From Cohaesibacter intestini (lineage in GTDB: Bacteria; Pseudomonadota; Alphaproteobacteria; Rhizobiales; Cohaesibacteraceae), in assembly GCF_003324485.1 (NCBI RefSeq), contig NZ_QODK01000001.1, positions 992,001 through 1,056,000 of the forward strand: 64,000 bases of DNA, written 5' to 3'. Positions 46,457-55,702 of this stretch are shown piece after piece; within the stretch, counting starts at the first letter, position 1; each line of letters opens with the position of its first letter. The notes below the pieces were generated by a model. That model did no database searches and was not told the DNA's origin. It saw nothing but the letters and a program-made list of their open reading frames with translations. Position numbers and translations under genes: made by a program.

Positions 46457-48871
46457 ATGTTGGCAAGCTTTGGGACGCTCCGTTTGAGCAAAAAAATACC
46501 GGCGATGGTGCTGGGCAGTGTTCTGCTGTCGACCATTTTGCTGGGGTTTCTCGCCTTTACCTTCACCAGTGATATTGTCGGTTCGATTGTCGCCACGAAT
46601 TTGAAGACGATGGCGACTGAGCGGCGCAATCATGTGCAGGATCGTTTGAACGAGATCGACCGGACCTTGCTGCTGACGGCCAATAGTCCGCAGACCCGTC
46701 AGGCGCTTGCCGCCTTTTCTGCCGCTTGGCAAGAATTGGGCGACGCATCTGAGGATCAGCTGCAGTCAGCGTATGTTGCCAACAATCCCCATGCGCAGAA
46801 GCTCCGGCTCGACAAGGCGGAGACGGGCACAGCCTATGACGCGGTTCATGGCACCTATCATCCCTGGTATCGCGATCTGCTGACACACCATGAGCTTCAT
46901 GATGTGTTCCTGTTCGATGGGAAGGGCAATCTGCTCTACACGGTCTACAAGGAGTCGGATTTTGGTACCAACCTGCTGACAGGGCGCTGGAAGGATACCG
47001 ATTTGGCCAAGGCCTATCGCAAGGCAGTTGCGTCCGGCAAAGGGCAGATTTCCTTTTTCGATTTTGCCCCCTTCGCCCCCAGCGGCGGAGCGCCAGCCAG
47101 TTTTCTGTCAACGCCGGTATACGGCACGGACGGCACGGTGGCCGGGGTTCTGGCTTTCCAGTTGCCCAACGTGGCCGACGAGATTCTCAAGGATCATGAG
47201 GCCTTGGGAAAAATAGGAGAGTTTATCGTGGTCGGCGAAGATCTGCTGATGCGCAACAACTCTCCCTTCGTTGACGGCGATAGTTTCCTCAAGACCAAAA
47301 TTGACGCCGAGGCAATCCGCAAGGCTGTGGGGGGCGATGAAGCGATGGAAATCATTCACGGCTATCGCGCCATGGATATGAAGCTGTTTGCAGTGCCGCT
47401 GAAATTCCATGGGGTGAGTTGGGTCGTGGCCGCCTTGGTCAGCGTCGAGGAATTTTCCAAGCCTGTGGTTGCCATGCGCGATGCGATTTTGCTGGCGGTT
47501 CTGGGGCTGGTGGTCGTGCTCGGTCTGCTCGGATTCTATTTGGCACGCGGCATCACCAAGCCAATGAATGCCCTGCTGGTGGATATGAAGATCCTTGCAC
47601 GGGACAACCCGGATGTGAAACTGGAAGCCATGGATCGCAGCGACGAGATCGGTGACATGACCCGCGCCTTGTCGGTCTTCAGGGACAATACCCTGAAACG
47701 CCGGGAGCTGGAGGTGTCGCAGGCGACCGAGCGCCAGAGAGAAGAAAGACGGCAAAACCATATCAGCACCATTGTCGAGGGCTTCCGCGCCACCATATCC
47801 GATGTGATCGCAACGATGCGGAATGGCAACAATACCATGGTCAGTTCGGCAGATAGCCTCAGGCACGCGGCCCAATCGGCCAATCAGAAAGCATCTGACG
47901 CCTCGAGCGCGACCCGCAATGCCACGGGCAATGTGCAGACGGTGGCCAGTGCTGCAGAGGAATTGTCTGGCTCTATCCGCGAAATCGCCCATCAGTCGGG
48001 ACGCACCTATGAAGTGGTCGGCAAGTTGCGCAGCACCGCGGATCAAGCAGAAAGCGAAGTGACCGGGCTGGCCAGAACGGTTGAGCAAGTGGGCGCAGTG
48101 GTTGAGATGATCCGGGCCATTGCAGAGCAGACCAATTTGTTGGCGCTCAATGCCACCATCGAAGCGGCCCGTGCGGGTGAGGCCGGCAAGGGATTTGCTG
48201 TCGTGGCCGCCGAGGTCAAGGAGCTCTCTACACAGACCGCGAAGGCGACGGAAGAGATTGCCAAGCAAATCGACACCATTCAGGTTTCAACCAAGGATGC
48301 GGTGAATGCGATTGGCCTGATGGCGGGCGCCGTTGGCGAAATCAATGAAATGTCCGCTTCGATCGCGGCCTCTTCCGAGGAGCAGGATGCGGCGACCCAG
48401 GAAATTTCCAAGAGTATTGCCCTTGCCTCTGAAGGCAGCGCGCAGGTGGCTGTTAATGTGGAAGGAGTTAGCGAGGCCATCGAAGAGACCAGCAAGCAGG
48501 CCGAGCAAGTGCGCACTGTGTCGGAAAGTCTGACCCAGACGGCCCAGAGTCTGTCCGAGTCGGTCGAGGGCTTTCTGAGTGACGTGTCGCGGGATGTTGA
48601 GGAGCGGCGCAAAGCCCTGCGGATGGCCGTCAATGACTCGGTAACGCTGGTGCTTGATGGCCAGAACCATGCGTGCATCATGGTCAACCGCACCAATCAG
48701 GGCTGTAGTCTGGTCGATATTCCAAGCCATTTAACCGAAGGCGCCTTGGTGACGGTTCGAAGTGAGGATGGGCAGGAAGACCGGTATCGCACCGTTTGGG
48801 TCAAGGGCAATCAGGCGGGTTTCAGCAGCGAAATGGCGCAAATGGAGAGCCCATTGCGCAAAGCGGGATAA
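46457..48871 (+). CDS. Chemoreceptor with C-terminal PilZ-like domain
   Basis: An 804-residue methyl-accepting protein. TM1 is about 16-36; a large periplasmic region (about 37-340) looks like a double Cache sensor ([23 protein letters not shown]); TM2 is about 342-363, then HAMP and the signalling domain with tip [19 protein letters not shown] near 556. After the coiled coil, residues about 713-797 form a PilZ-like domain: RxxxR at R718-R722 (RKALR) and NRTNQG at 744-749, close to (D/N)xSxxG with Thr for Ser. This suggests that cyclic-di-GMP may tune the receptor. The ATG at 46457 is preferred over a TTG two codons earlier. Confidence 0.92.
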   Translation: MLASFGTLRLSKKIPAMVLGSVLLSTILLGFLAFTFTSDIVGSIVATNLKTMATERRNHVQDRLNEIDRTLLLTANSPQTRQALAAFSAAWQELGDASEDQLQSAYVANNPHAQKLRLDKAETGTAYDAVHGTYHPWYRDLLTHHELHDVFLFDGKGNLLYTVYKESDFGTNLLTGRWKDTDLAKAYRKAVASGKGQISFFDFAPFAPSGGAPASFLSTPVYGTDGTVAGVLAFQLPNVADEILKDHEALGKIGEFIVVGEDLLMRNNSPFVDGDSFLKTKIDAEAIRKAVGGDEAMEIIHGYRAMDMKLFAVPLKFHGVSWVVAALVSVEEFSKPVVAMRDAILLAVLGLVVVLGLLGFYLARGITKPMNALLVDMKILARDNPDVKLEAMDRSDEIGDMTRALSVFRDNTLKRRELEVSQATERQREERRQNHISTIVEGFRATISDVIATMRNGNNTMVSSADSLRHAAQSANQKASDASSATRNATGNVQTVASAAEELSGSIREIAHQSGRTYEVVGKLRSTADQAESEVTGLARTVEQVGAVVEMIRAIAEQTNLLALNATIEAARAGEAGKGFAVVAAEVKELSTQTAKATEEIAKQIDTIQVSTKDAVNAIGLMAGAVGEINEMSASIAASSEEQDAATQEISKSIALASEGSAQVAVNVEGVSEAIEETSKQAEQVRTVSESLTQTAQSLSESVEGFLSDVSRDVEERRKALRMAVNDSVTLVLDGQNHACIMVNRTNQGCSLVDIPSHLTEGALVTVRSEDGQEDRYRTVWVKGNQAGFSSEMAQMESPLRKAG

Positions 48872-48897
48872 CCTTTTTGCCCGTATTATGAATGATG

Positions 48898-48932
48898 CAA
48901 GGCCCGTCGATTGCTGTAATCGACGGGCCTTG
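48898..48932. terminator. Strong hairpin between chemoreceptor and carbonic anhydrase genes
   Basis: A perfect 15-pair stem CAAGGCCCGTCGATT (48898-48912) / AATCGACGGGCCTTG (48918-48932) around a five-base loop, between convergent genes. T tracts are weak, so it may act as a transcript end protector as well as a terminator. Confidence 0.7.
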
Positions 48933-48968
48933 TGCTGACTCTGTGTCTGTTGTTGGGTTGGCCGGTGC

Positions 48969-49619
48969 TCAGGCTTCTTCCACCGTCTTGAAGGAGCGGT
49001 CGTCACGGTCATAATATTCGAGGCGGCCTTGGCGGATGTCGAACCAGGCGCCATGCAGATCGAGTGTTCCAAGGACCACGGCTTCGCGAACGAAACCATA
49101 GCTCATCAGATTTTCAATCGACTTCATGATCGAGCTGCGCTCCAGCAGGCCCTGATGATCGAGGTCGGGGCGGTTGAGGCCGGCAAGGCGCTCGGGCTTG
49201 TCGGCCGGTGCCAATTGGGCCGCCCACTGGCCGATATAATTGCCCTCGGACAAAGGCTCCATATCTTCGGAAATATAGGCCGCGACACCACCGCAACGGC
49301 CATGGCCCATAATGACAATATGCTTGACTTTGAGGGCATTGACGGCAAATTCCAGCGCGGCTGCGGTGCCATGCAAGCCTTCCATCTGTTCATTCTGGGC
49401 GGGAACGATATTGGCAACGTTGCGCACGACGAACATTTCACCAGGTCCGGCATTGAAGATGTCCGAAGGGGTGGCACGGCTGTCGCAACAGCCGATCAGC
49501 ATGATGTCCGGCTTCTGCCCCTCGTCATGCAGTTCCTCGTAACGCTGGCTGTCGCTTTTGAATTTTCCACTCTTGAAGGCGGCATAGCCTTCGAGCAGTC
49601 TTTCTGGTAGTTGGGCCAT
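48969..49619 (-). CDS. Beta-class carbonic anhydrase
   Basis: Interconverts carbon dioxide and bicarbonate. The 216-residue product has the zinc ligands C44 (CCDSR, 44-48), H106 and C109 (GHGRCGG) and the catalytic Asp46-Arg48 pair. The C-terminal LDLHGAWFDIRQGRLEYYD is typical. The ATG at 49619 opens the conserved MAQLPERLLEGYAAF; a start 21 codons upstream is unlikely. Monocistronic. Confidence 0.95.
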   Translation of the reverse strand: MAQLPERLLEGYAAFKSGKFKSDSQRYEELHDEGQKPDIMLIGCCDSRATPSDIFNAGPGEMFVVRNVANIVPAQNEQMEGLHGTAAALEFAVNALKVKHIVIMGHGRCGGVAAYISEDMEPLSEGNYIGQWAAQLAPADKPERLAGLNRPDLDHQGLLERSSIMKSIENLMSYGFVREAVVLGTLDLHGAWFDIRQGRLEYYDRDDRSFKTVEEA

Positions 49620-49756
49620 CTTTGCTCTCTTCGATTTTGTTTTTCTGTTTTGATCGATTCCTCTGAACGCATCTTGTGCCAAAGGCCCGTCAAATCAAGA
49701 GGCGACAGCGGGATTTTGCCAAGCTCCGATCAATTGCAGGGGCTTTTGCTGTCTGC

Positions 49757-50716
49757 TCACTCTTGGCTGGTCAGAGTGGCCAGCTTGTCGAGATCGACAT
49801 TCGAGCCGCACAGCACCACGCCGACCCGTTCGTTTGTTTCCGGTTTGTAGGCACCGGACAGAAGCGCGGCAAAGGCTGTGGCGCCTCCGGCTTCGGTGGC
49901 CAGATGGTGGCGGGTCCAGAGGGTTTTCTGAGCCTCGAGAATGGCCTCATCTTCAAGGCACAAAACATGATCGATCTTGTCTCTGGTCACCTGATAGACC
50001 ATGTCGCCGGTGCGTTTGGCACCAAGGCTGTCGGCGGCCACGCCGGAAACCGGTACATCGACCGGGCCACCTGCCTTGAGCGCTTGTGCAAGGGCAGAAG
50101 CCGCGTTCGGCTCAACGCCAATCACCTTGACGCGCTTGTCAAACCAACTGGCAATGCCGGAAATCAGACCGCCGCCGCCAACGGCCACCAGCAGGGTGTC
50201 GGGCAGATCCGGCCCCATTTGTTGCTCCAGTTCGAGGCCCAGCGTGCCCTGTCCGCAAATGGTATGAAAGCCGTCATAGGCATGCAGTCCGATGGCGCCT
50301 GTCTCGGTCTGATAGGCGCTGCACAGCTCCAGAGCATCGGCATAGCGCTCGCCTTTGACGACAATCTCCGCACCATAGGAGCGGATGCGGGCAATCTTGG
50401 CAGGGCTGGCAATGTCGGGGACGAAGATCCGCGCCTTGATGCCGAGCTTACGGGCTGCATAGGCAACAGCGGCGCCGTGATTGCCGCCTGAGGCTGCGGC
50501 GACACCCGCCTCGGGCACATCGCGGCTCAGCAGATTGTAGAAGGCACCGCGCGGCTTGAAGGTGCCGGAATGTTGCAACAATTCGAGCTTTAGGCTGACC
50601 GACCCGGCAAGACCAAGCTCGGTTCCATCGATGGCAAAGACCGGTGTCTTGCGGATGTGGGAAGCGATCAGGTCGTGGGCATGGCGAATGTCATCGGTCG
50701 AGGGAAAAGCCGTCAT
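49757..50716 (-). CDS. PLP-dependent threonine/serine dehydratase
   Basis: A 319-residue fold-type II PLP enzyme that deaminates threonine and/or serine. PLP lysine is K54 in SGTFKPRGA; SGGNHGAAVAYAA follows and the phosphate-binding loop GGGGL is near 180. No C-terminal ACT domain, so it is of the catabolic or serine-racemase-like type rather than IlvA. The ATG at 50716 has GAGG seven bases before. The pyridoxal kinase gene is immediately upstream on the same strand (66-base gap), which fits a need for PLP. Confidence 0.9.
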   Translation of the reverse strand: MTAFPSTDDIRHAHDLIASHIRKTPVFAIDGTELGLAGSVSLKLELLQHSGTFKPRGAFYNLLSRDVPEAGVAAASGGNHGAAVAYAARKLGIKARIFVPDIASPAKIARIRSYGAEIVVKGERYADALELCSAYQTETGAIGLHAYDGFHTICGQGTLGLELEQQMGPDLPDTLLVAVGGGGLISGIASWFDKRVKVIGVEPNAASALAQALKAGGPVDVPVSGVAADSLGAKRTGDMVYQVTRDKIDHVLCLEDEAILEAQKTLWTRHHLATEAGGATAFAALLSGAYKPETNERVGVVLCGSNVDLDKLATLTSQE

Positions 50717-50782
50717 AATGACCTCTTGTTGGGTGGGAAAAGGGCGGGTGGCTCTGTGCAGGACAGCACAGGACAGCACAAA

Positions 50783-51772
50783 TCAATTGGGCCGCAAGAC
50801 CGTCCGGCGGGGGGCGGCATTGACCATGCGCATATGGACCATCGCCATCGGATGAGTGAAACGGTCGCCAAAGCGGGCAACTTCCAGATCGGCATAGCCG
50901 GAGCGCACCGAACGAGAGACGACCTCGAGGATGCCGCTGGCCGCCCGCTTCAATGCCTGCTCGCCGGATTGGCCCGACAGGCGGTAGGCGAGAAACAATG
51001 CGGCGACCATATCGCCGGTGCCGTTGGGCGGGTTCGGAATGATCGGATGTTCGGCCATTATGGCAATGTCAGAGCGGGCCGGTTCCGGTGCCTGAGTGGT
51101 CGCGTCCTGCGCGGTTTCTTCAAGCGGCTTGGGGGCTTCGATCAGCAGATTGGCGATGGCGTTGCGCATCATCGGGAAGGCACTGGTGATCAGGGTGGTC
51201 GGACAGCCCAGTTGATTGGCATTGTTGATCAGATCGGCATTGTTGCGGGCTTCCTTACCAGTCAGCCAGTTAAACTCGAACCGGTTGGGGGTGATGATGT
51301 CGGCTCGCGGGATCAACAGGTCGCGAATGGCGGTGGCAATCTCTTCGGCAATATAGAGGCCATTTTCCTCCCCCATCACCGGATCGCAGACATAGAGACT
51401 GTCCGGGTTGTTTGCCTTCAGCCCATCGACAAGTCTGGCGACTGCCTCGACCTGAGCGACCGAGCCCATATAACCGCTCAACAGTGCCCCTAGATTGGCA
51501 AAATCGGGATGGCGTTCGAGATCCTCGAGGCTGTGGGCAAAGAGGTTGGCGTCGATGGTGTTGCGGGTTGAGGGACCATGACCGGGATGCCATGGCAGAA
51601 TGACGGTCGGAACTTCCCAGACCGGGAAGCCCAACCGCTCAAGGGCGAAGGAGGCAGCACGGTTGCCAACTGCACCAGCCATGACGTGGGAGGAGATGAC
51701 GAGCACCGGCTTTGCGTCCGGTTGGGTCTGGCCTGCCATCGGGCCTCTTGGTTGCGTGCTGGTGCCTGTCAT
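50783..51772 (-). CDS. pdxY: Pyridoxal kinase
   Basis: Phosphorylates pyridoxal in PLP salvage. The 329-residue product shows VISSHVMAGAVGNRAASFALERLGFPVWEVPTV-type opening, LYVCDPVMGE, ITPNRFEFNWLTG and the anion-hole motif PNGTGDMVAALFLA. It is longer than the usual 285-290 because of an N-terminal tail of about 20 residues and a Pro/Ala/Glu-rich insertion (APKPLEETAQDATTQAPEPA) before the GTGD motif. GAGGGAA precedes the ATG by nine bases. The gap to the dehydratase gene has a direct repeat of GGACAGCACA (50761-50780). Confidence 0.9.
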   Translation of the reverse strand: MTGTSTQPRGPMAGQTQPDAKPVLVISSHVMAGAVGNRAASFALERLGFPVWEVPTVILPWHPGHGPSTRNTIDANLFAHSLEDLERHPDFANLGALLSGYMGSVAQVEAVARLVDGLKANNPDSLYVCDPVMGEENGLYIAEEIATAIRDLLIPRADIITPNRFEFNWLTGKEARNNADLINNANQLGCPTTLITSAFPMMRNAIANLLIEAPKPLEETAQDATTQAPEPARSDIAIMAEHPIIPNPPNGTGDMVAALFLAYRLSGQSGEQALKRAASGILEVVSRSVRSGYADLEVARFGDRFTHPMAMVHMRMVNAAPRRTVLRPN

Positions 51773-51856
51773 GAAAAGGTTCCCTCTCGGAGTCTTGTGC
51801 TGGCTCCGTTCCGGTTCCGACGCTCGATGCTGTCGCCGCTCGTCCTTGGTCCGGGG

Positions 51857-53029
51857 TCAGATGATGTTCATTTCCCTGACCGGCTTGTTAGCCAGAACCC
51901 TTTCATAGCCGAAAATGGAGAGGTCAAGCGAGCGATATTCGCCATGCAGAAACAGTTCTCCAACGGCAAACCCCGCACCGGGGGCATGCTGCAGGCCGTG
52001 ACCTGAATAGCCAGCATTGAAGTAGAAATTCTCGATCTCCGGATGGGCGCCGATCACTGCATTCTGGTCGAGGGTACAATATTCATAATGCCCGGCCCAT
52101 GCATTGACCATCTTGATGGCATCAAAGCCCGGCATGCGCTCATAAAGGGTTGGCCAGATGACCTCCTCGAACAAATCATAATGGGGATCGAGATCATCAT
52201 GTTCAACGGCAGTGTCGATTTCTGCGCCGGGGCCGACGCCCGAAATATAGACGTTGCCTTCGGGTCGGACATAGACACCGGACGGGTCCACCATCAAGGG
52301 CATGCCCGGATGGGGCTTGGGATTGTCGATGACAAAGATGGTCCGCTTGCGGGCTTCGATCGGCAGGGGGATGCCGAGCATGGCGGCAACTTTTCCTGCT
52401 TGTGGGCCTGCGCAATTGGCAACCGCCCCGCAGGCGATGCGTTCGCCCGAGGCCAGCGTGACGGTACTGACGCGGTTGCCGGTCTTCTCAAGGCCGACCA
52501 CTTCGCCCTTGATGAAATGGACACCCGCTGCAATGGCTCCTTTGCGGACCAGATCAAGCAGCATATGGGCATCGAACCAGCCCTCACCGGACTGACCGTA
52601 GCAGCCTGCGGCCAGATCGTCTGTATTGAGCCAGGGGAAGCGGGCTTTCATGGCAGCTGGGTCGAGCAGAATATTGTCCGCACCATTGGCCATCTGGATC
52701 GCGTGATTGGATTGCAGGATGGGAAGGCCTGCTTCGGTTGCCAGAATCAGATAGCCGTCTTCGCAAAAGCCGATATCGGCCTGTGGGCCAAAGCGGTCCT
52801 GCAACTCACCGATGAAGCGGCGACCGAACAGGGACAGCTGGATATTTTCCGGTGTCGAGAATTGTTGGCGGATCGAGGCCGCCGACAAGGTGGTTGAGGA
52901 GTTGGCATAGGTGGGGTCTTTTTCAACCACAATGACCGAGCCTTCAAAGCCGAGATCCTTTTTGAGGAAATAGGCAAGGCAAGCACCCATGATCGCTCCG
53001 CCGATGATGACGAGATCTGCTTGTTTCAT
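51857..53029 (-). CDS. DAO-family FAD-dependent oxidoreductase
   Basis: A 390-residue flavoprotein of the glycine/D-amino-acid oxidase superfamily. The FAD-binding motif is DLVIIGGAIMGACLAYFL at the start, with VIVVEKDP as the ribose-binding strand end; ANCAGPQAGKVAAMLG and the C-terminal NFYFNAGYSGHGLQHAPGAG are typical of the sarcosine-dehydrogenase/FOXRED1-like branch. The substrate is probably an N-methylated or D-amino acid. The ATG at 53029 is used; a GTG eight codons upstream is possible. It lies 84 bases upstream of pdxY on the same strand. Confidence 0.9.
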   Translation of the reverse strand: MKQADLVIIGGAIMGACLAYFLKKDLGFEGSVIVVEKDPTYANSSTTLSAASIRQQFSTPENIQLSLFGRRFIGELQDRFGPQADIGFCEDGYLILATEAGLPILQSNHAIQMANGADNILLDPAAMKARFPWLNTDDLAAGCYGQSGEGWFDAHMLLDLVRKGAIAAGVHFIKGEVVGLEKTGNRVSTVTLASGERIACGAVANCAGPQAGKVAAMLGIPLPIEARKRTIFVIDNPKPHPGMPLMVDPSGVYVRPEGNVYISGVGPGAEIDTAVEHDDLDPHYDLFEEVIWPTLYERMPGFDAIKMVNAWAGHYEYCTLDQNAVIGAHPEIENFYFNAGYSGHGLQHAPGAGFAVGELFLHGEYRSLDLSIFGYERVLANKPVREMNII

Positions 53030-53174
53030 TGTTTTCCGTTCTGAATTGTCCACTCTGGTTGGACACCACCTTCCCCGGATGGCACGATTCGCCTAAGGAA
53101 GGGGGTGGCGACCTGCATCTTTGGTGCTTATGTTGTCGCGCTTGCATAATGCCGTGATGATCGGAGAAAATTCA

Positions 53175-54068
53175 ATGTCTTTCAGACCACGTCGTACCGC
53201 CCTTTACATGCCCGGCTCGAACGCCAGGGCGCTTGAAAAAGCCCGCAACCTGAATGTCGATGTGCTGCTGCTCGATCTGGAAGATTCGGTCGCTCTTGAC
53301 CAAAAAGAGATGGCGCGCGATCAGGTGGTCGAGGCCGTCAAGGCCGGCGGCTTCGGGCATCGTGAAGTGGTGATCCGGATCAATGGCATGAATACCCCAT
53401 GGGGGGAGGCGGATCTGTTGGCCGCCGCAAGCGCCAAGCCGGACGCGATTGCGGTGCCGAAGGTGGATTGTGCCGAAGATGTCTATGTGGTTGGCCGCAA
53501 GCTCAATGATGCTGGCGTCGATCAGGCTGTGCGCATCTGGGCGATGATGGAAACCCCCGGTGCGATGATCCGGGCGGCGGAAATCGCCGGGGCGGTGCAG
53601 GAATATCATGGACGCCGTCTTTCCTGTTTTGTGTTGGGAACCAATGACTTGTCGAAAGAAACCCGCACCGCTATGGTGCCGGGCCGGGCGCCGATGATGC
53701 CGTGGCTGATGCAATGTCTGGCTGCTGCCCGGATGTCGGATCTGACCATCCTTGACGGGGTGTTCAACCAGTTCAATGATGCGGAAGGTTTCGTAGCCGA
53801 GTGTGAACAGGGCGCCCAGATGGGTATGGATGGCAAGACGATTATCCATCCCAAACAGATCGAGGATTGCAATCGAATCTTCTCGCCAAGCGCGGAGGAA
53901 ATCGCCTCCTGCCGGACCATTATCGACGCGTTTGATGCTCCGGAAAATCAGTCGAAGAATGTGATGACCATCAATGGCAAAATGGTCGAACGTCTGCATG
54001 CGGAAATGGCCCGCCGGGTCGTCGAAATTGCCGATGCCATTGCCAAGCGGGATGAGCAGAAGTCATGA
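53175..54068 (+). CDS. CoA-ester lyase (HpcH/CitE family)
   Basis: A 297-residue TIM-barrel lyase or thioesterase of the CitE/malyl-CoA lyase family. RRTALYMPGSNARALEKARNL opens it; LLLDLEDSVALDQK carries the acidic residues, REVVIRINGMNTPWGEADL the substrate arginine, and KTIIHPKQIEDCNRIF the C-terminal lid. It resembles the (S)-malyl-CoA thioesterase/beta-methylmalyl-CoA lyase branch of the ethylmalonyl-CoA pathway rather than true citrate lyase, which would be with citDF. GGAG precedes the ATG by eight bases. It overlaps the DUF1737 gene by four bases, so the two are translationally coupled. Confidence 0.9.
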   Translation: MSFRPRRTALYMPGSNARALEKARNLNVDVLLLDLEDSVALDQKEMARDQVVEAVKAGGFGHREVVIRINGMNTPWGEADLLAAASAKPDAIAVPKVDCAEDVYVVGRKLNDAGVDQAVRIWAMMETPGAMIRAAEIAGAVQEYHGRRLSCFVLGTNDLSKETRTAMVPGRAPMMPWLMQCLAAARMSDLTILDGVFNQFNDAEGFVAECEQGAQMGMDGKTIIHPKQIEDCNRIFSPSAEEIASCRTIIDAFDAPENQSKNVMTINGKMVERLHAEMARRVVEIADAIAKRDEQKS

Positions 54069-54283
54069 GTGAAAGACAAAAAGTCTATCGGTTTCTCACA
54101 GCCATCGATGATGCAGGCTTTTGCCACAAGGTGACGGAAGCCCTGTCTCAAGGGTGGGAGCTCTATGGCTCGCCCAGCTATGCCTATGATGCCAAGGAAG
54201 GCATCATGAAATGCGGGCAAGCGGTGGTCAAAGAGGTCGAGCCGTTCGACTATAGCCGCGAGGTGAAATTAGGGGCGCTTTGA
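54065..54283 (+). CDS. DUF1737 protein
   Basis: A 72-residue protein matching DUF1737 (KVYRFLTAIDDAGFCHKV, LSQGWELYGSPSYAYD, MKCGQAVVKEV). Function unknown. Its start overlaps the stop of the CoA-ester lyase gene (ATGA), a strong hint of a functional link to that enzyme. The stop codon is inside the loop of the terminator hairpin. Confidence 0.88.
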   Translation: MSERQKVYRFLTAIDDAGFCHKVTEALSQGWELYGSPSYAYDAKEGIMKCGQAVVKEVEPFDYSREVKLGAL

Positions 54284-54296
54284 GCGCCCTTTTTTC
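54273..54296 (+). terminator. Terminator overlapping the DUF1737 stop
   Basis: GGGCGCT (54273-54279) pairs with AGCGCCC (54283-54289) around TTG; six or more T follow. The TGA stop (54281-54283) sits in the loop and the last stem base. Confidence 0.85.
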
Positions 54297-54309
54297 TATT
54301 TGCGATCCC

Positions 54310-55539
54310 CTATTCCAGATCCATGCAATTGGCGAAGAAGGTGGTGGTGGCGGGCCAGTCGGAGAAGGTGCCCGCAACGCCGATGTCGTTGGCCAGCACG
54401 TTGAGAAGCGCATAGACATCGCCTTCCTGTGTGATGACATCATTGACCGAGCGATAATACCAACCGCCGCCTTTTGCCAGATTGCCCGAACGCTCCAGCG
54501 ACCATGCGATGAGTTTGAGGCCTGCTGCCTTGGCTTCGCGCGCGTAGGTGGAGGGGACGATTTTGCCATCCTTGGCGGTGACCAGCATCCAGAGCGGTGG
54601 GGCGAGATAATGGACGCCCATTTCTTTCAGCTCCTGCATCGAGGGTTGAAAGGTTGAGGCATCCATGATGTCCATATCCTTGCCATAGCGGCCATCGAGC
54701 CAGACGGCCTGTTTGCCAAAGGCGGGTTCATGCTCGATCCAGTAAAGCACGTCATCGAGATTGAAGCTTTGCGGCCAGACGTCGGACGGCGGAACCCCTG
54801 CTTCCTTATAGTCATCGATTAGTTTCTGGGCATAGGCGGCTTGGCTCATGCCATCAAAGGGCATCGGGACGGCAGGGGCTTTGAGTTCCGGGGTGAATTT
54901 CGAACCCAGCGATTTGAGCAGGGCGATTGATTCCTTGTGTGTCATCAGCGTGCCCGCCGCATTGGCATAAAGATCGGTGCGCCAGTCGGCGGTGGCAGAC
55001 ATGTAGCTATCAACATCGGTGGCGCGCGGGTTGGCTGCATCCATCTTGCCGTTGAGTTGCCGGAATTCAGCGAGCGTCAGGTCGGCGGTCAGGCATCGTG
55101 CGGCGGCTTTCTTGTCGCTGGTTGCCGGGCTGAAGGGCTTGGCGCAGGTGGCCGCGAGATCAGTGGCCAGAATGTTGGTGGTGGTGTGGAGGTCATCTTG
55201 CGCGTGGCGGCAGACCAGCTGTTTGTCTTTGGTGAAGGTGACGTCGCATTCGATGATGCCTGCCCCCATGCGGGCGGCGGCCTTATAGCTTTCCAGCGTA
55301 TGTTCGGGGAATTGCAACGGTGCGCCGCGATGGCCAATGGAAAAGAGGCGCGGGGTGAGGATCTTGCCAGCCTCGATCTCGCTGACACAGGCCGCAAGTT
55401 TGTCCTTCAGCGGGCCGTCCTTCATCTGGTCGACAAGGAAGAGGGGGCGCGGGCCGATGGTGGCGGCGTCAGCGAGACCAAGCGGGGCGGCGATGAAGGC
55501 CAGAGATACAATAAACGGTCGGGCAATATGGGAAAGCAT
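54310..55539 (-). CDS. Secreted glycerophosphodiester phosphodiesterase
   Basis: A 409-residue GDPD-family protein with a signal peptide (about 1-25, ending LADA). The active-site pair is in [20 protein letters not shown] (His-Arg-Gly and Glu-His), with [23 protein letters not shown] giving the metal ligands and a second catalytic histidine. The C-terminal half contains [14 protein letters not shown] and [10 protein letters not shown]. It hydrolyses glycerophosphodiesters in the periplasm to release glycerol phosphate. The family is usually 300-370 residues; this member has insertions around 130-200. GAGGA lies six bases before the ATG. Confidence 0.9.
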   Translation of the reverse strand: MLSHIARPFIVSLAFIAAPLGLADAATIGPRPLFLVDQMKDGPLKDKLAACVSEIEAGKILTPRLFSIGHRGAPLQFPEHTLESYKAAARMGAGIIECDVTFTKDKQLVCRHAQDDLHTTTNILATDLAATCAKPFSPATSDKKAAARCLTADLTLAEFRQLNGKMDAANPRATDVDSYMSATADWRTDLYANAAGTLMTHKESIALLKSLGSKFTPELKAPAVPMPFDGMSQAAYAQKLIDDYKEAGVPPSDVWPQSFNLDDVLYWIEHEPAFGKQAVWLDGRYGKDMDIMDASTFQPSMQELKEMGVHYLAPPLWMLVTAKDGKIVPSTYAREAKAAGLKLIAWSLERSGNLAKGGGWYYRSVNDVITQEGDVYALLNVLANDIGVAGTFSDWPATTTFFANCMDLE

Positions 55540-55702
55540 GGAATCCTCAGATGGGGCGAGCGAATCAATCCGTTTGTCGGTTTGAGCGGGAGCCGACAGA
55601 GTTACCCTGTCATCCTAACGTTTGAATGACAGCATTGCTGCGCTGCAATATAGTTTCTTCAAGCGCATTGACACTATTCCATGCGTCTGAGGGAGGATAA
55701 AG

